Below the pieces are notes generated by a model. It had not been told where the DNA came from, searched no databases, and saw nothing but the letters and a program-made list of their open reading frames with translations. Of a stretch of 8,255 bases of DNA, positions 1 to 5,958 are shown one piece after another. Source of the stretch: an uncultured Ruminococcus sp. (GTDB taxonomy: Bacteria; Bacillota; Clostridia; Oscillospirales; Ruminococcaceae). A program made the translations under genes and the position numbers. Positions within the stretch are counted from its first letter, which is position 1; each line of letters opens with the position of its first letter. Where the stretch lies: positions 1-8,255 of the forward strand of contig URTF01000089.1 of NCBI GenBank assembly GCA_900550695.1. The letters are read 5' to 3'.

Positions 1-54
1 ATATATGGTTTTTGCGCCGATTTTTTGTCTATAGTTTTATTGGTGTTTAGTATT
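1..54. repeat. Partial copy of palindromic dispersed repeat (right half)
   Basis: This segment matches the reverse complement of the left arm of the palindromic element at 4874-4975. Positions 35-54 are identical to the reverse complement of 4873-4892 (20 of 20 bases). The ATATAT at 1-6 corresponds to the centre of the other copy, and the GC-rich patch GCGCCGA followed by a T-run is also shared. If the copy is full length, about 50 bases of its other half lie before position 1. The element ends at the TTTAGTAT that overlaps the lipoprotein stop codon by one base. The similarity is seen directly; calling it a mobile or amplified element is inference. Confidence 0.72.
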
Positions 55-1291
55 AATTATACTGTTCATCGAAAAACAACATACATCTGTTTTGTATGTT
101 CTTGACGACAGATTGGGAATCTGTATTTCCCGAAAAGTATGCAGATAATTCATCTTGGATAATTTGCTGTATTGGGGTATCCGACATTCTTGACGCATAC
201 GAAACTGTGTTTATTTGATGCATAAGTTCATCTGCGTTGTCTTTTCGCGCATCGTCGGGTATATCATAGAATTCAAGTTTAAAATTTAAATCATAGAAAT
301 AATCAAGTGCTTCTGAATTTATCGGCAAACTGCAGGTGTTCAAAACCGTTTTTGAGCCATCAGAAAGTTCGGTAACATAAGAATCAAAAGAAATGCACTT
401 TTTTACAAAATCTATAGCTTCTTCTTTATGTTCCGAACCGTCAACGACCGAATATGCCGAACGCAGTACGGCAATATGGAAATTTTCTTCATCAGACGGA
501 AAACCGACATATTCTATTTCATCTCTCGCATCATATTCAAGATAATCCAACTGCCCAAAGCTCGAAAATCCCGTTGCTATCATAAGCATTTCATCATTTT
601 TAAAAGCATCATACAGCTGTTCATTCGTCAGATTGGCAACCGACTTATTGTATGTTTTCATAAATTCGATCAGCTCTTTAAATTCATCGCTGTCAAAAGT
701 ACAGATCTTGTTTTCAAAATCGACAAACTTTGACATAATAAATGCGGTAAAACCATAGGAATCTACCGTATAATCAAAAGGATATTTACACCCAAGAGCG
801 TTTGACTTTTCCAATATATGTTCAAAGCTTGTGTCTGTATCATCATTCCAAAGCTTTTTCTTTACAGCCGCAGATTCAACGTCAAAATCATACGGCATCT
901 CATACAGCTTGCCGTTCTGTTTCAGTGAATCAAGGACTGATTTTACATAATCGTCCTCGTTTATATACTGAGTGAGGTCAGTCAGCACACCTTTTGCCGC
1001 AAATGAAGAAACATTTATGTCTTTATCGGCAAAAATAACATCAATCTGCTCGCCGCCGAGCAAAGCCATTGTCAGGAGATCAGATGTGGAGTATCGTTTC
1101 TCTTCAATATTGTATTTGTTTTCAGACTTTAAATTTTTGATAACGTAATCTGTGTGACTATCATCATTTTCACTTCTTGCAATAACCAGCGTTTCTGATG
1201 AATACGGTTCGTTTGTTTTATCCGCTGTCTTGCCGCATGATGACAATACAAGAGTTCCTAAAACAATCGGCACAAGCAGTTTGATCTTCAT
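53..1291 (-). CDS. Extracellular solute-binding lipoprotein (family 1-like, ABC-type)
   Basis: The protein has 412 residues. It begins with a short basic stretch, a hydrophobic segment and a lipobox ending LSSC with Cys19 as the lipidation site, so it should be exported and anchored to the outer face of the membrane. Length, alternating hydrophobic/acidic segments and the closing pattern (VVKNIQNR near the end) fit family 1 extracellular solute-binding proteins, which deliver sugars or similar solutes to ABC importers. The ligand cannot be read from sequence. I start at the second Met: it has AGAGGGG about 7 bases upstream, whereas the Met 11 codons earlier lies in the purA terminator hairpin. 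No permease or ATPase gene is adjacent in the window; partners may lie before position 1. I see no clear promoter in the 71-base gap after purA, so it may depend on read-through. Its codons look more A/T-rich than those of purA. Confidence 0.82.
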   Translation of the reverse strand: MKIKLLVPIVLGTLVLSSCGKTADKTNEPYSSETLVIARSENDDSHTDYVIKNLKSENKYNIEEKRYSTSDLLTMALLGGEQIDVIFADKDINVSSFAAKGVLTDLTQYINEDDYVKSVLDSLKQNGKLYEMPYDFDVESAAVKKKLWNDDTDTSFEHILEKSNALGCKYPFDYTVDSYGFTAFIMSKFVDFENKICTFDSDEFKELIEFMKTYNKSVANLTNEQLYDAFKNDEMLMIATGFSSFGQLDYLEYDARDEIEYVGFPSDEENFHIAVLRSAYSVVDGSEHKEEAIDFVKKCISFDSYVTELSDGSKTVLNTCSLPINSEALDYFYDLNFKLEFYDIPDDARKDNADELMHQINTVSYASRMSDTPIQQIIQDELSAYFSGNTDSQSVVKNIQNRCMLFFDEQYN

Positions 1292-1310
1292 ATATATCCC
1301 CTCTTTATTA

Positions 1311-1346
1311 CATAAAATCCCCACACCTTAGCGATGTGGGGATAAT
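1311..1346 (-). terminator. purA intrinsic terminator / attenuating hairpin
   Basis: A perfect 9-bp stem (1317-1325 with 1335-1343, arms ATCCCCACA and TGTGGGGAT) with a 9-base loop lies 17 bases past the purA stop codon. On the minus strand it is followed by TTTATG, a short U-tract, so termination may be incomplete. That would let some transcription reach the lipoprotein gene 20 bases further on, which lacks an obvious promoter of its own. Confidence 0.72.
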
Positions 1347-1362
1347 TTTATAGATGTAATCT

Positions 1363-2637
1363 TTATATTTCGATCTGCTGTTCACGGTCGGGGCCAACAC
1401 CGATCATTGCGATCTTACATTCGCAAAGCTCTTCAAGGCGCTTGATATAGCCCTTGCAGATCTCGGGAAGCTCATCGAAGGTTCTGCAATTGGAAATATC
1501 ATCGTTAAATCCTGGATAATCCTCGTAAACAGGCTGGCAGCCGTCAAGCTCTTCAAGAGTTGCAGGGAAATCCTTTATAATAGTGCCGTCAGGCTTCTTA
1601 TATGCAACACAGATCTTGAGTGTGTCGATTCCTGCGAGGGTATCGAGCTTGTTTACAACGAGGCAGTTAAGACCGTTTACACGTACTGCGTGACGAATGA
1701 TAACAGAGTCGAACCAGCCTGTACGTCTTGGTCTGCCTGTGATAGTGCCGAATTCGTGACCCTTTTCACGGATATAGTCGCCCGTTGCATCGTTAAGCTC
1801 TGTCGGGAACGGACCCTTACCAACTCTTGTTGTATAAGCCTTTGCAACGCCGTAAACATTGTTGATAACTGTAGGTCCAACGCCTGTGCCGACGCAAACA
1901 CCTGCGGAAAGTGGGTGCGAGCTTGTAACGTAAGGATATGTGCCGAAGTCGATATCGAGAAGTGTAGCCTGTGCGCCCTCGAAGAGGATAGTCTTGTTTG
2001 CCTTTACAGCTTCATAAGCAAGAACGGAAACGTCAGCTTCGTACTTTGCAAGGCGCTTGCCGTATTCGGTGTATTCCTTGATAACTGCTTCGATATCAAC
2101 AGCTTCACCACCGAAAACATCTGTGATTATCTTATTTCTCAACTTACCGGTCGTGCGAGCCTTTTCAGCAAAAACTTCGGGGTGGATAAGGTCATAGAAA
2201 CGAATGCCCGAACGCTCATACTTGTCCATATAAGTCGGACCGATACCACGCTTTGTTGTGCCGATATCGAGGTTGCCTCTGAATTCTTCGGAAAGTCCGT
2301 CAAGGATTATGTGCCAAGGCATAACAACATGCGCTCTTGGGTCGATCTTGAGGTTATCGCAGGAAATTCCTCTTGCTTCGAGGTTATCGATCTCGCCGAG
2401 AAGATCCTGAGGGTTGAGAACAACGCCTGCGCCGATAAGGCAAAGGGTATCTTTATAAAGGATTCCCGAAGGGATAAGGTGAAGCTTATAGGTCTCACCG
2501 TTGCTTGCAACAGTATGTCCTGCATTGTTACCGCCCTGTGAACGGATAACAACATCTGCTCTTGAAGCAAGTATATCGATGACTTTACCCTTTCCTTCAT
2601 CGCCCCATTGAGTACCGATTACAATATTTGCAGCCAT
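1363..2637 (-). CDS. purA: Adenylosuccinate synthetase
   Basis: PurA joins IMP and aspartate, using GTP, to give adenylosuccinate, the first committed step from IMP to AMP; it is cytoplasmic and usually dimeric. All family signatures are visible: the GDEGKGK P-loop at residues 12-18 with catalytic Asp13, NNAGHT with catalytic His41, GTTKRGIGP at 126-134, TTRVGKGPFPTE at 269-280, GRPRRTGWFD at 301-310 and the guanine-specifying NKLD at 329-332. Length is 424 residues, close to the usual 425-432. The chosen start (MAANIVIGTQWG) fits the family N-terminus and has GGAG 6 bases upstream; a Met 12 codons earlier would add residues not found in the family and overlaps a leader hairpin. The gene has its own strong promoter and is divergent from the membrane-protein operon. 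No other purine genes are nearby. Confidence 0.98.
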   Translation of the reverse strand: MAANIVIGTQWGDEGKGKVIDILASRADVVIRSQGGNNAGHTVASNGETYKLHLIPSGILYKDTLCLIGAGVVLNPQDLLGEIDNLEARGISCDNLKIDPRAHVVMPWHIILDGLSEEFRGNLDIGTTKRGIGPTYMDKYERSGIRFYDLIHPEVFAEKARTTGKLRNKIITDVFGGEAVDIEAVIKEYTEYGKRLAKYEADVSVLAYEAVKANKTILFEGAQATLLDIDFGTYPYVTSSHPLSAGVCVGTGVGPTVINNVYGVAKAYTTRVGKGPFPTELNDATGDYIREKGHEFGTITGRPRRTGWFDSVIIRHAVRVNGLNCLVVNKLDTLAGIDTLKICVAYKKPDGTIIKDFPATLEELDGCQPVYEDYPGFNDDISNCRTFDELPEICKGYIKRLEELCECKIAMIGVGPDREQQIEI

Positions 2638-2648
2638 AGAGAACTCCG

Positions 2649-2695
2649 TTTCCCGACAGCAAAAAATTTTCACCGACTTCCCTGCTGCCGAAAAA
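2649..2695 (-). promoter_or_regulatory. Leader hairpin abutting the purA ribosome binding site
   Basis: In the minus-strand transcript a 12-bp stem forms between 2684-2695 (TTTTTCGGCAGC) and 2649-2660 (GCTGTCGGGAAA), with three G-U wobbles and a 23-base loop. Its 3' arm ends one base before the GGAG ribosome binding site at 2644-2647. The pairing is seen in the sequence; any effect on translation is inference. No purine-riboswitch core was found. Confidence 0.45.
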
Positions 2696-2729
2696 GAAGC
2701 CGCAATAATAAACTAAATCACCAAATTGT

Positions 2730-2758
2730 ATTATAGCAGATTTTTTTAATAATGTCAA
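2730..2758 (-). promoter_or_regulatory. Sigma-A promoter of purA
   Basis: A perfect -35 TTGACA (2753-2758) and a perfect -10 TATAAT (2730-2735) are separated by 17 bases. Transcription should start near 2722, giving a leader of about 85 bases before the purA start codon. Confidence 0.93.
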
Positions 2759-2766
2759 CTTTTTTC

Positions 2767-2795
2767 TTGACTTAATTCAATATATATGGTAAAAT
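2767..2795 (+). promoter_or_regulatory. Sigma-A promoter of the two-gene acidic-tail operon
   Basis: A -35 TTGACT (2767-2772) and -10 TAAAAT (2790-2795) are 17 bases apart, with an extended -10 TG at 2787-2788. The -35 box lies only 8 bases from that of the divergent purA promoter. The leader carries a 5-bp hairpin (2813-2817 with 2824-2828), followed by a strong AAGGAG (2834-2839) 5 bases before the ATG. Confidence 0.85.
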
Positions 2796-2844
2796 CTATT
2801 TATAGAAAAAACGCCTATATTTTTAGGCTCAATAAGGAGTAATT

Positions 2845-4059
2845 ATGGGGATTTTCAATAATAGGTTCACAACAAGACTGTTGGGGTTGGCAATTGTCGG
2901 AATTGTTTTTATCGGATTCGGACTTTCATCGCTTTTCGGAGCTTTGAGTTTTAAAAACAATATCATAAAAAACATCGAACACGAAGAAAACATCATTGAT
3001 TTTATGTATCCATCTGATTATAAGCTCAACGAAAATGTGTGCGGATACATAAACTACCTTTATGAGTGTTTCTGCGAGGAAACAACGACCAATACTGTAA
3101 ACGGTATAAAAACCTCCTCGAAAGTATCGGGAAGTTACTATCTTATGCCGATCACAAACTCAAATGACAATAAGATGTATTACATAACTGTACTTATAAA
3201 GGACAAAGACTTTACAGCACTGTGCGAACAGCTTGTTGATGATACTTATGCTTACCTCGTCGGTGATGATGTCGAGTTTACCGATGTTTTTTTCACGGGA
3301 AAAATCAAACCTCTTGAAAGTGAGGTAAAAAGCTACCTTGTCGATTGGGTGACCGATGCTGAACTTTTCGAGGATAATTCCACCGCAACGATCGACAAAT
3401 ATGTTCTTCCATACCAGATCGAGGAATACAATATGGAAAACCATTTTAGATCAGCAAAAATTTTTATACCTATCGGCATTGTGATAGTTGCCGTATGCAC
3501 TGTAGTACTTGTGCTTATTATTAAAAAGAATAAGAAGCAGAATGAAGAACAGTCCGATTTTAACACAACTTACCCAAGCAATTATGACACATCATACAAG
3601 CCGGAAGAACCTGCACCTGCATTAAATGTCCCAAATAACTATACCCCTGCCGCAACATCAGCGGAAGTCAGAACCTCAGTTCCTGTTACCGTGGTCGAAG
3701 AGGTCAAGCCTGCCGCTGCCGATGTTTCAAATGTTGAAGAAACAGCCGAAGAAAAGGAAAGCACTGAAGCCGAAACAAACGCAGTCACCAACGAAAGCGG
3801 TATGCTCTCGGCAACCGTTTCAGCCGAAGATGTGGACAATCTTCCCGATGACAGCTCCGCAAAACCGACGTTCAACTATGACGACGGCGGAATGGGCGGC
3901 ATTGATGTCAGCGCACTTGATTTAAGCTCGCTCGATGATTACAAGGACGAAGAAACAGCCGATGAACCTGCTGACAACAACATTTACAGCAGTGATGATG
4001 AAGAATATACATTTGATGCGGATCCGGCATCGATCCAGCTTTCAGATATGGACAAATAA
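2845..4059 (+). CDS. Two-transmembrane protein with long acidic cytoplasmic tail, unknown function
   Basis: I do not recognise the family. The 404-residue protein has a first membrane segment at about residues 11-33, an outside domain of about 170 residues (34-204) with Cys66, Cys74, Cys76 and Cys127, and a second membrane segment at about 205-227 followed by the basic stop-transfer KKNKK. The remaining 175 residues (232-404) look disordered and are rich in Glu, Asp, Pro, Ala, Ser and Thr, ending in very acidic stretches. By the positive-inside rule both ends should be cytoplasmic. The start has AAGGAG 5 bases upstream. The gene is followed after 20 bases by a second ORF on the same transcript, and its tail shares the short motifs G[IL]DVSAL (352-358) and NIYSSDD (379-385) with that protein. 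A role as a membrane anchor or scaffold is a guess from architecture only. Confidence 0.88.
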   Translation: MGIFNNRFTTRLLGLAIVGIVFIGFGLSSLFGALSFKNNIIKNIEHEENIIDFMYPSDYKLNENVCGYINYLYECFCEETTTNTVNGIKTSSKVSGSYYLMPITNSNDNKMYYITVLIKDKDFTALCEQLVDDTYAYLVGDDVEFTDVFFTGKIKPLESEVKSYLVDWVTDAELFEDNSTATIDKYVLPYQIEEYNMENHFRSAKIFIPIGIVIVAVCTVVLVLIIKKNKKQNEEQSDFNTTYPSNYDTSYKPEEPAPALNVPNNYTPAATSAEVRTSVPVTVVEEVKPAAADVSNVEETAEEKESTEAETNAVTNESGMLSATVSAEDVDNLPDDSSAKPTFNYDDGGMGGIDVSALDLSSLDDYKDEETADEPADNNIYSSDDEEYTFDADPASIQLSDMDK

Positions 4060-4079
4060 CAAAAGAAAGGTGTTAAAAT

Positions 4080-4793
4080 ATGTTTTTATTCAACAAAAGC
4101 AAGACAAAAGACGAACCCAAATCTGCCTCACCTATTTCCCCTGCCACTGTTCAGCCGGCCAAACCTGCGAGCGCCGAGGATTTCTTCGCCGACCTTGACA
4201 GAAAACCCAAGCCTGTTGAACAGCCTGTAAAGACAGATGTTGATGTACCCGATGTAGTCGGACTTCGTGAAGAACCCCTCCCCGAAGCTGAAAGCAGTAT
4301 GAACGATGTTGAAGCTGACGAACTCGCAGCGGAAAATCTCACCGATAAGACTCTCGGCGATGACGGAAACTACCACGGCAATATGAATGATGCATATATT
4401 GCCCCCGAAGCACCAAAGGAAGAAAAAGCTTTTGACCCAAGCAATGCCGTAACAGCAGACGACTTTTTCAGCAATATGGGACGCAAGACAGCTCCGAAGC
4501 CTGTGGCAGAACCCGTTGTTCTGCGTGAAGAACCTCTCCCCGAGGTCGGAAGCAGTATGAACGGACTTGATGTTTCGGCTCTTGCGACCGACGGACTTCG
4601 TGACAAGTCATATGAAAATGATGAGCTTTATCACGGCAGTATGAACGATATTCCCGATGAGGAAGCTATCAACACCGATTCGCTCGCAACAAAGCACCTT
4701 AAAGCCGATGCTGATGACAGCGGAAATATTTACAGCGATGATGACTACGATATTGACGAAAGCAGCATTGTTGTTGAAGAAATAAACGAATAA
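4080..4793 (+). CDS. Acidic, internally duplicated protein, unknown function
   Basis: I do not recognise the family. The 237-residue protein has no signal peptide or membrane segment and looks largely disordered and acidic. It contains two diverged copies of a module: residues 32-104 and 126-190. Each opens with [ED]DFF..(L/M)[DG]RK, passes through an almost identical LREEPLPE (63-70 and 148-155) and SSMN (72-75, 158-161), and closes with YHG[NS]MND (98-104, 184-190). The last part (DSGNIYSDDDYD, from about residue 213) resembles the acidic end of the upstream membrane protein. A fair ribosome binding site (AAAGGTG) lies 7 bases before the ATG. The 20-base gap, shared strand and downstream terminator put both genes in one operon, suggesting partners or copies of a shared interaction tail. 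Function is unknown. Confidence 0.85.
   Translation: MFLFNKSKTKDEPKSASPISPATVQPAKPASAEDFFADLDRKPKPVEQPVKTDVDVPDVVGLREEPLPEAESSMNDVEADELAAENLTDKTLGDDGNYHGNMNDAYIAPEAPKEEKAFDPSNAVTADDFFSNMGRKTAPKPVAEPVVLREEPLPEVGSSMNGLDVSALATDGLRDKSYENDELYHGSMNDIPDEEAINTDSLATKHLKADADDSGNIYSDDDYDIDESSIVVEEINE
4173..4649 (+). repeat. Two-copy protein-coding repeat within the acidic ORF
   Basis: Copy 1 spans 4173-4391 and copy 2 spans 4455-4649. They are recognised from the encoded motifs DFF, LREEPLPE, SSMN and YHGxMND in the same order and similar spacing. Copy 2 is about 8 residues shorter, mainly in the segment before LREEPLPE. The DNA has diverged while the motifs are kept, which suggests selection on the protein. 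Confidence 0.85.
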
Positions 4794-4798
4794 ACCAA

Positions 4799-4835
4799 CT
4801 CCCGAATGATACAGCATCATTCGGGAGCTTTTTTT
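4799..4835 (+). terminator. Intrinsic terminator of the acidic-tail operon
   Basis: A perfect 12-bp stem (4799-4810 with 4816-4827, arms CTCCCGAATGAT and ATCATTCGGGAG) with a 5-base loop is followed by C and seven T. It begins 6 bases after the stop codon of the acidic ORF. Confidence 0.96.
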
Positions 4836-4871
4836 CAAAAAAATAAGCAGCTTTTTTAGCGAAAAGCTGCT
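4836..4871 (-). terminator. Minus-facing intrinsic terminator
   Basis: A perfect 10-bp stem (4846-4855 with 4862-4871, arms AGCAGCTTTT and AAAAGCTGCT) has a 6-base loop. On the minus strand it is followed by TATTTTTTTG, a good U-tract; on the plus strand no T-run follows. It would stop transcription arriving from the right. The nearest minus-strand gene is the deacetylase, whose stop is 218 bases away, beyond the palindromic element. Confidence 0.8.
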
Positions 4872-4873
4872 CA

Positions 4874-4975
4874 ATACTAAACACCAATAAAATACAGGAA
4901 AAAATCTGCGCCGAAATCACATATATCCAAGATTGTCGGCTTGATTTTTTCCAAATTTTAAATGCTGTTTAGTAT
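4874..4975. repeat. 102-bp imperfect palindromic element (MITE-like dispersed repeat)
   Basis: The element has perfect 10-bp terminal inverted repeats, ATACTAAACA (4874-4883) and TGTTTAGTAT (4966-4975). Further inner pairings lie in register: GGAAAAAATC (4897-4906) with GATTTTTTCC (4943-4952), GCCGA (4910-4914) with TCGGC (4936-4940), and AATC with GATT, around a central ATATAT. It has no coding capacity. A second, half copy in the opposite orientation occupies 1-54, with a 20-base identical block. No clear target-site duplication is visible. The palindrome and the second copy are observations; mobility is inference. As RNA it could form a long, mostly A-U hairpin. Confidence 0.78.
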
Positions 4976-5018
4976 AAAATAAAATGAAATGAGTTTGGAG
5001 GCACGAAAAAGATGCGCC

Positions 5019-5049
5019 AAAACAAATACACATCGTCTGCATCGATGTG
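5019..5049 (-). terminator. Probable intrinsic terminator of the deacetylase gene
   Basis: A 7-bp stem (5029-5035 with 5043-5049, arms CACATCG and CGATGTG) has a 7-base loop and is followed on the minus strand by TATTTGTTTT. It lies 40 bases past the deacetylase stop codon. The stem is short, which fits the presence of the second minus-facing terminator at 4836-4871. Confidence 0.6.
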
Positions 5050-5088
5050 CGGTAAATCATAACCGAAAATCGGTTGTGAAATCAAAAA

Positions 5089-5889
5089 TTATAACTGCGG
5101 CAGGCAGAATTCAAATCCGTCCGACCTTATATCATCGATAAGCTGCGGCAGAATTTCCGCATTTGTCGATGAAACGCTGTGCAAAAGGTAGATCGCACCG
5201 TTATGTGCGGCATTTCTTGCCTTTTCAAGTGAAGCAGACGGGTCGGGTTGGTTATCGACATTCCAGTCGCAGTATGCATAGCTCCAGAGCATTGTCTTAT
5301 AGCCAAGCTTACTGCAAACAGCGAGCGCACGTTCCGAATATTCTCCGCACGGTGGGCGAAGATACTTCATTTCGACTCCGTATTCATTTTTCACGAAGTC
5401 ATGAAGTGACATTATCTCCTCCTCGGCGCTTTCGGGCGAAAGTGTCGGCAGAGATTCGTGCTTCATACCGTGATTGCCGATGATGTGTCCCTCTGCGATC
5501 ATACGCTTTACAAGCTCTTTATTGCGCTTTGCGTAGTCGCCCGTGAGGAAAAATACCGCCTTGACGTTCTTCTCTTTCAAGGTATCGAGAATTTTTTCGG
5601 TGTAGCCGTTCTCATAGCCTTGATCAAACGTCAGACAGATACCCTTTGCTCCGCTGAACACAGCGTAGCTGTCATATTGTTCAAACTCATCGTTGAACAT
5701 CTTCGCACCCGTCGGACAGTTGTTTTCGTCACATTCAACGCCCTGTCCGTACCCGTGAGATTCGGCTGAAAGTCCGTTCAGCTCGGAGATATCCAGTGCT
5801 GAAAGCTGATTCGCCGAAACTGTAAAGGCAAAAAGATTTACAGCAAAAATTGCCGCCGTAAGAGCCGTGATAAGCTTTAAAAATCTCAT
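5089..5889 (-). CDS. pdaA: PdaA-type peptidoglycan MurNAc deacetylase (delta-lactam-biosynthetic)
   Basis: The 266-residue protein has a signal peptide (cleavage likely near Ala26) and an NodB-type carbohydrate esterase 4 domain at about 82-260. Visible motifs are TFDQGYE (87-93, metal/catalytic Asp89), GNHGMKH with metal ligands His140 and His144, LRPPCGEYSE (177-186), DWNVDNQ (208-214) and LLHSVSSTNAE (235-245). The TFD[NQ]GYENGYT, RPP.G.[YF]SE and LLH[ST]VS..NAE patterns match Bacillus PdaA rather than general chitin deacetylases. PdaA removes the N-acetyl group from muramic acid as part of muramic delta-lactam formation in spore cortex, so sporulation is suggested but not shown. The start at 5889 has GGAGGG 5 bases upstream; a Met 6 codons earlier overlaps that site and is rejected. 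It is a single-gene transcript with its own promoter and structured leader. Confidence 0.9.
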   Translation of the reverse strand: MRFLKLITALTAAIFAVNLFAFTVSANQLSALDISELNGLSAESHGYGQGVECDENNCPTGAKMFNDEFEQYDSYAVFSGAKGICLTFDQGYENGYTEKILDTLKEKNVKAVFFLTGDYAKRNKELVKRMIAEGHIIGNHGMKHESLPTLSPESAEEEIMSLHDFVKNEYGVEMKYLRPPCGEYSERALAVCSKLGYKTMLWSYAYCDWNVDNQPDPSASLEKARNAAHNGAIYLLHSVSSTNAEILPQLIDDIRSDGFEFCLPQL

Positions 5890-5900
5890 CTGATCCCTCC

Positions 5901-5954
5901 ATAACAAGATTTACGGATAAGTCCGTACAGCATTTATTATGCATATCTTGTTAT
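5901..5954 (-). promoter_or_regulatory. Three-way-junction leader RNA before the deacetylase gene
   Basis: The minus-strand leader can fold into an outer 10-bp stem, ATAACAAGAT (5945-5954) with ATCTTGTTAT (5901-5910), enclosing two hairpins: GCAT/ATGC with a 5-base loop (5930-5942) and TACGGA/TCCGTA with a 4-base loop (5912-5927). Junction strands are only 1-2 bases. The outer stem ends directly against the GGAGGG ribosome binding site (5895-5900). The pairings are exact in the sequence; a regulatory role is inferred. It does not match the purine-riboswitch core or another riboswitch I recognise. The outer arms could instead be a DNA operator. Confidence 0.5.
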
Positions 5955-5958
5955 AGCT

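Noticed and set aside
1292..1324. Longer N-terminus for the solute-binding lipoprotein
   Set aside because: The upstream Met is inside the purA terminator hairpin, and the extension would put extra residues before a normal lipoprotein signal that has its own ribosome binding site.
1690..2541. 283-codon open frame on the plus strand inside purA
   Set aside because: It lies wholly antisense to a textbook purA, is Cys/Ser-rich with no domain I recognise, and arises from purA codon bias.
2638..2722. Purine-type riboswitch in the purA leader
   Set aside because: The leader shows a single hairpin, not the three-stem core with conserved junction bases of the purine class.
3626..4198. Overlapping plus-strand frames in the tail region of the membrane protein and the start of the acidic ORF
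   Set aside because: Out-of-frame shadows of two supported genes; composition (Lys/Pro/Gln-rich or Thr/Arg-rich) is a by-product of the acidic codons in the true frame.
5061..5075. AACCGA/TCGGTT hairpin
   Set aside because: A 6-bp stem with a 3-base loop and no following T-run on either strand; the neighbouring 5029-5049 hairpin is the better terminator.
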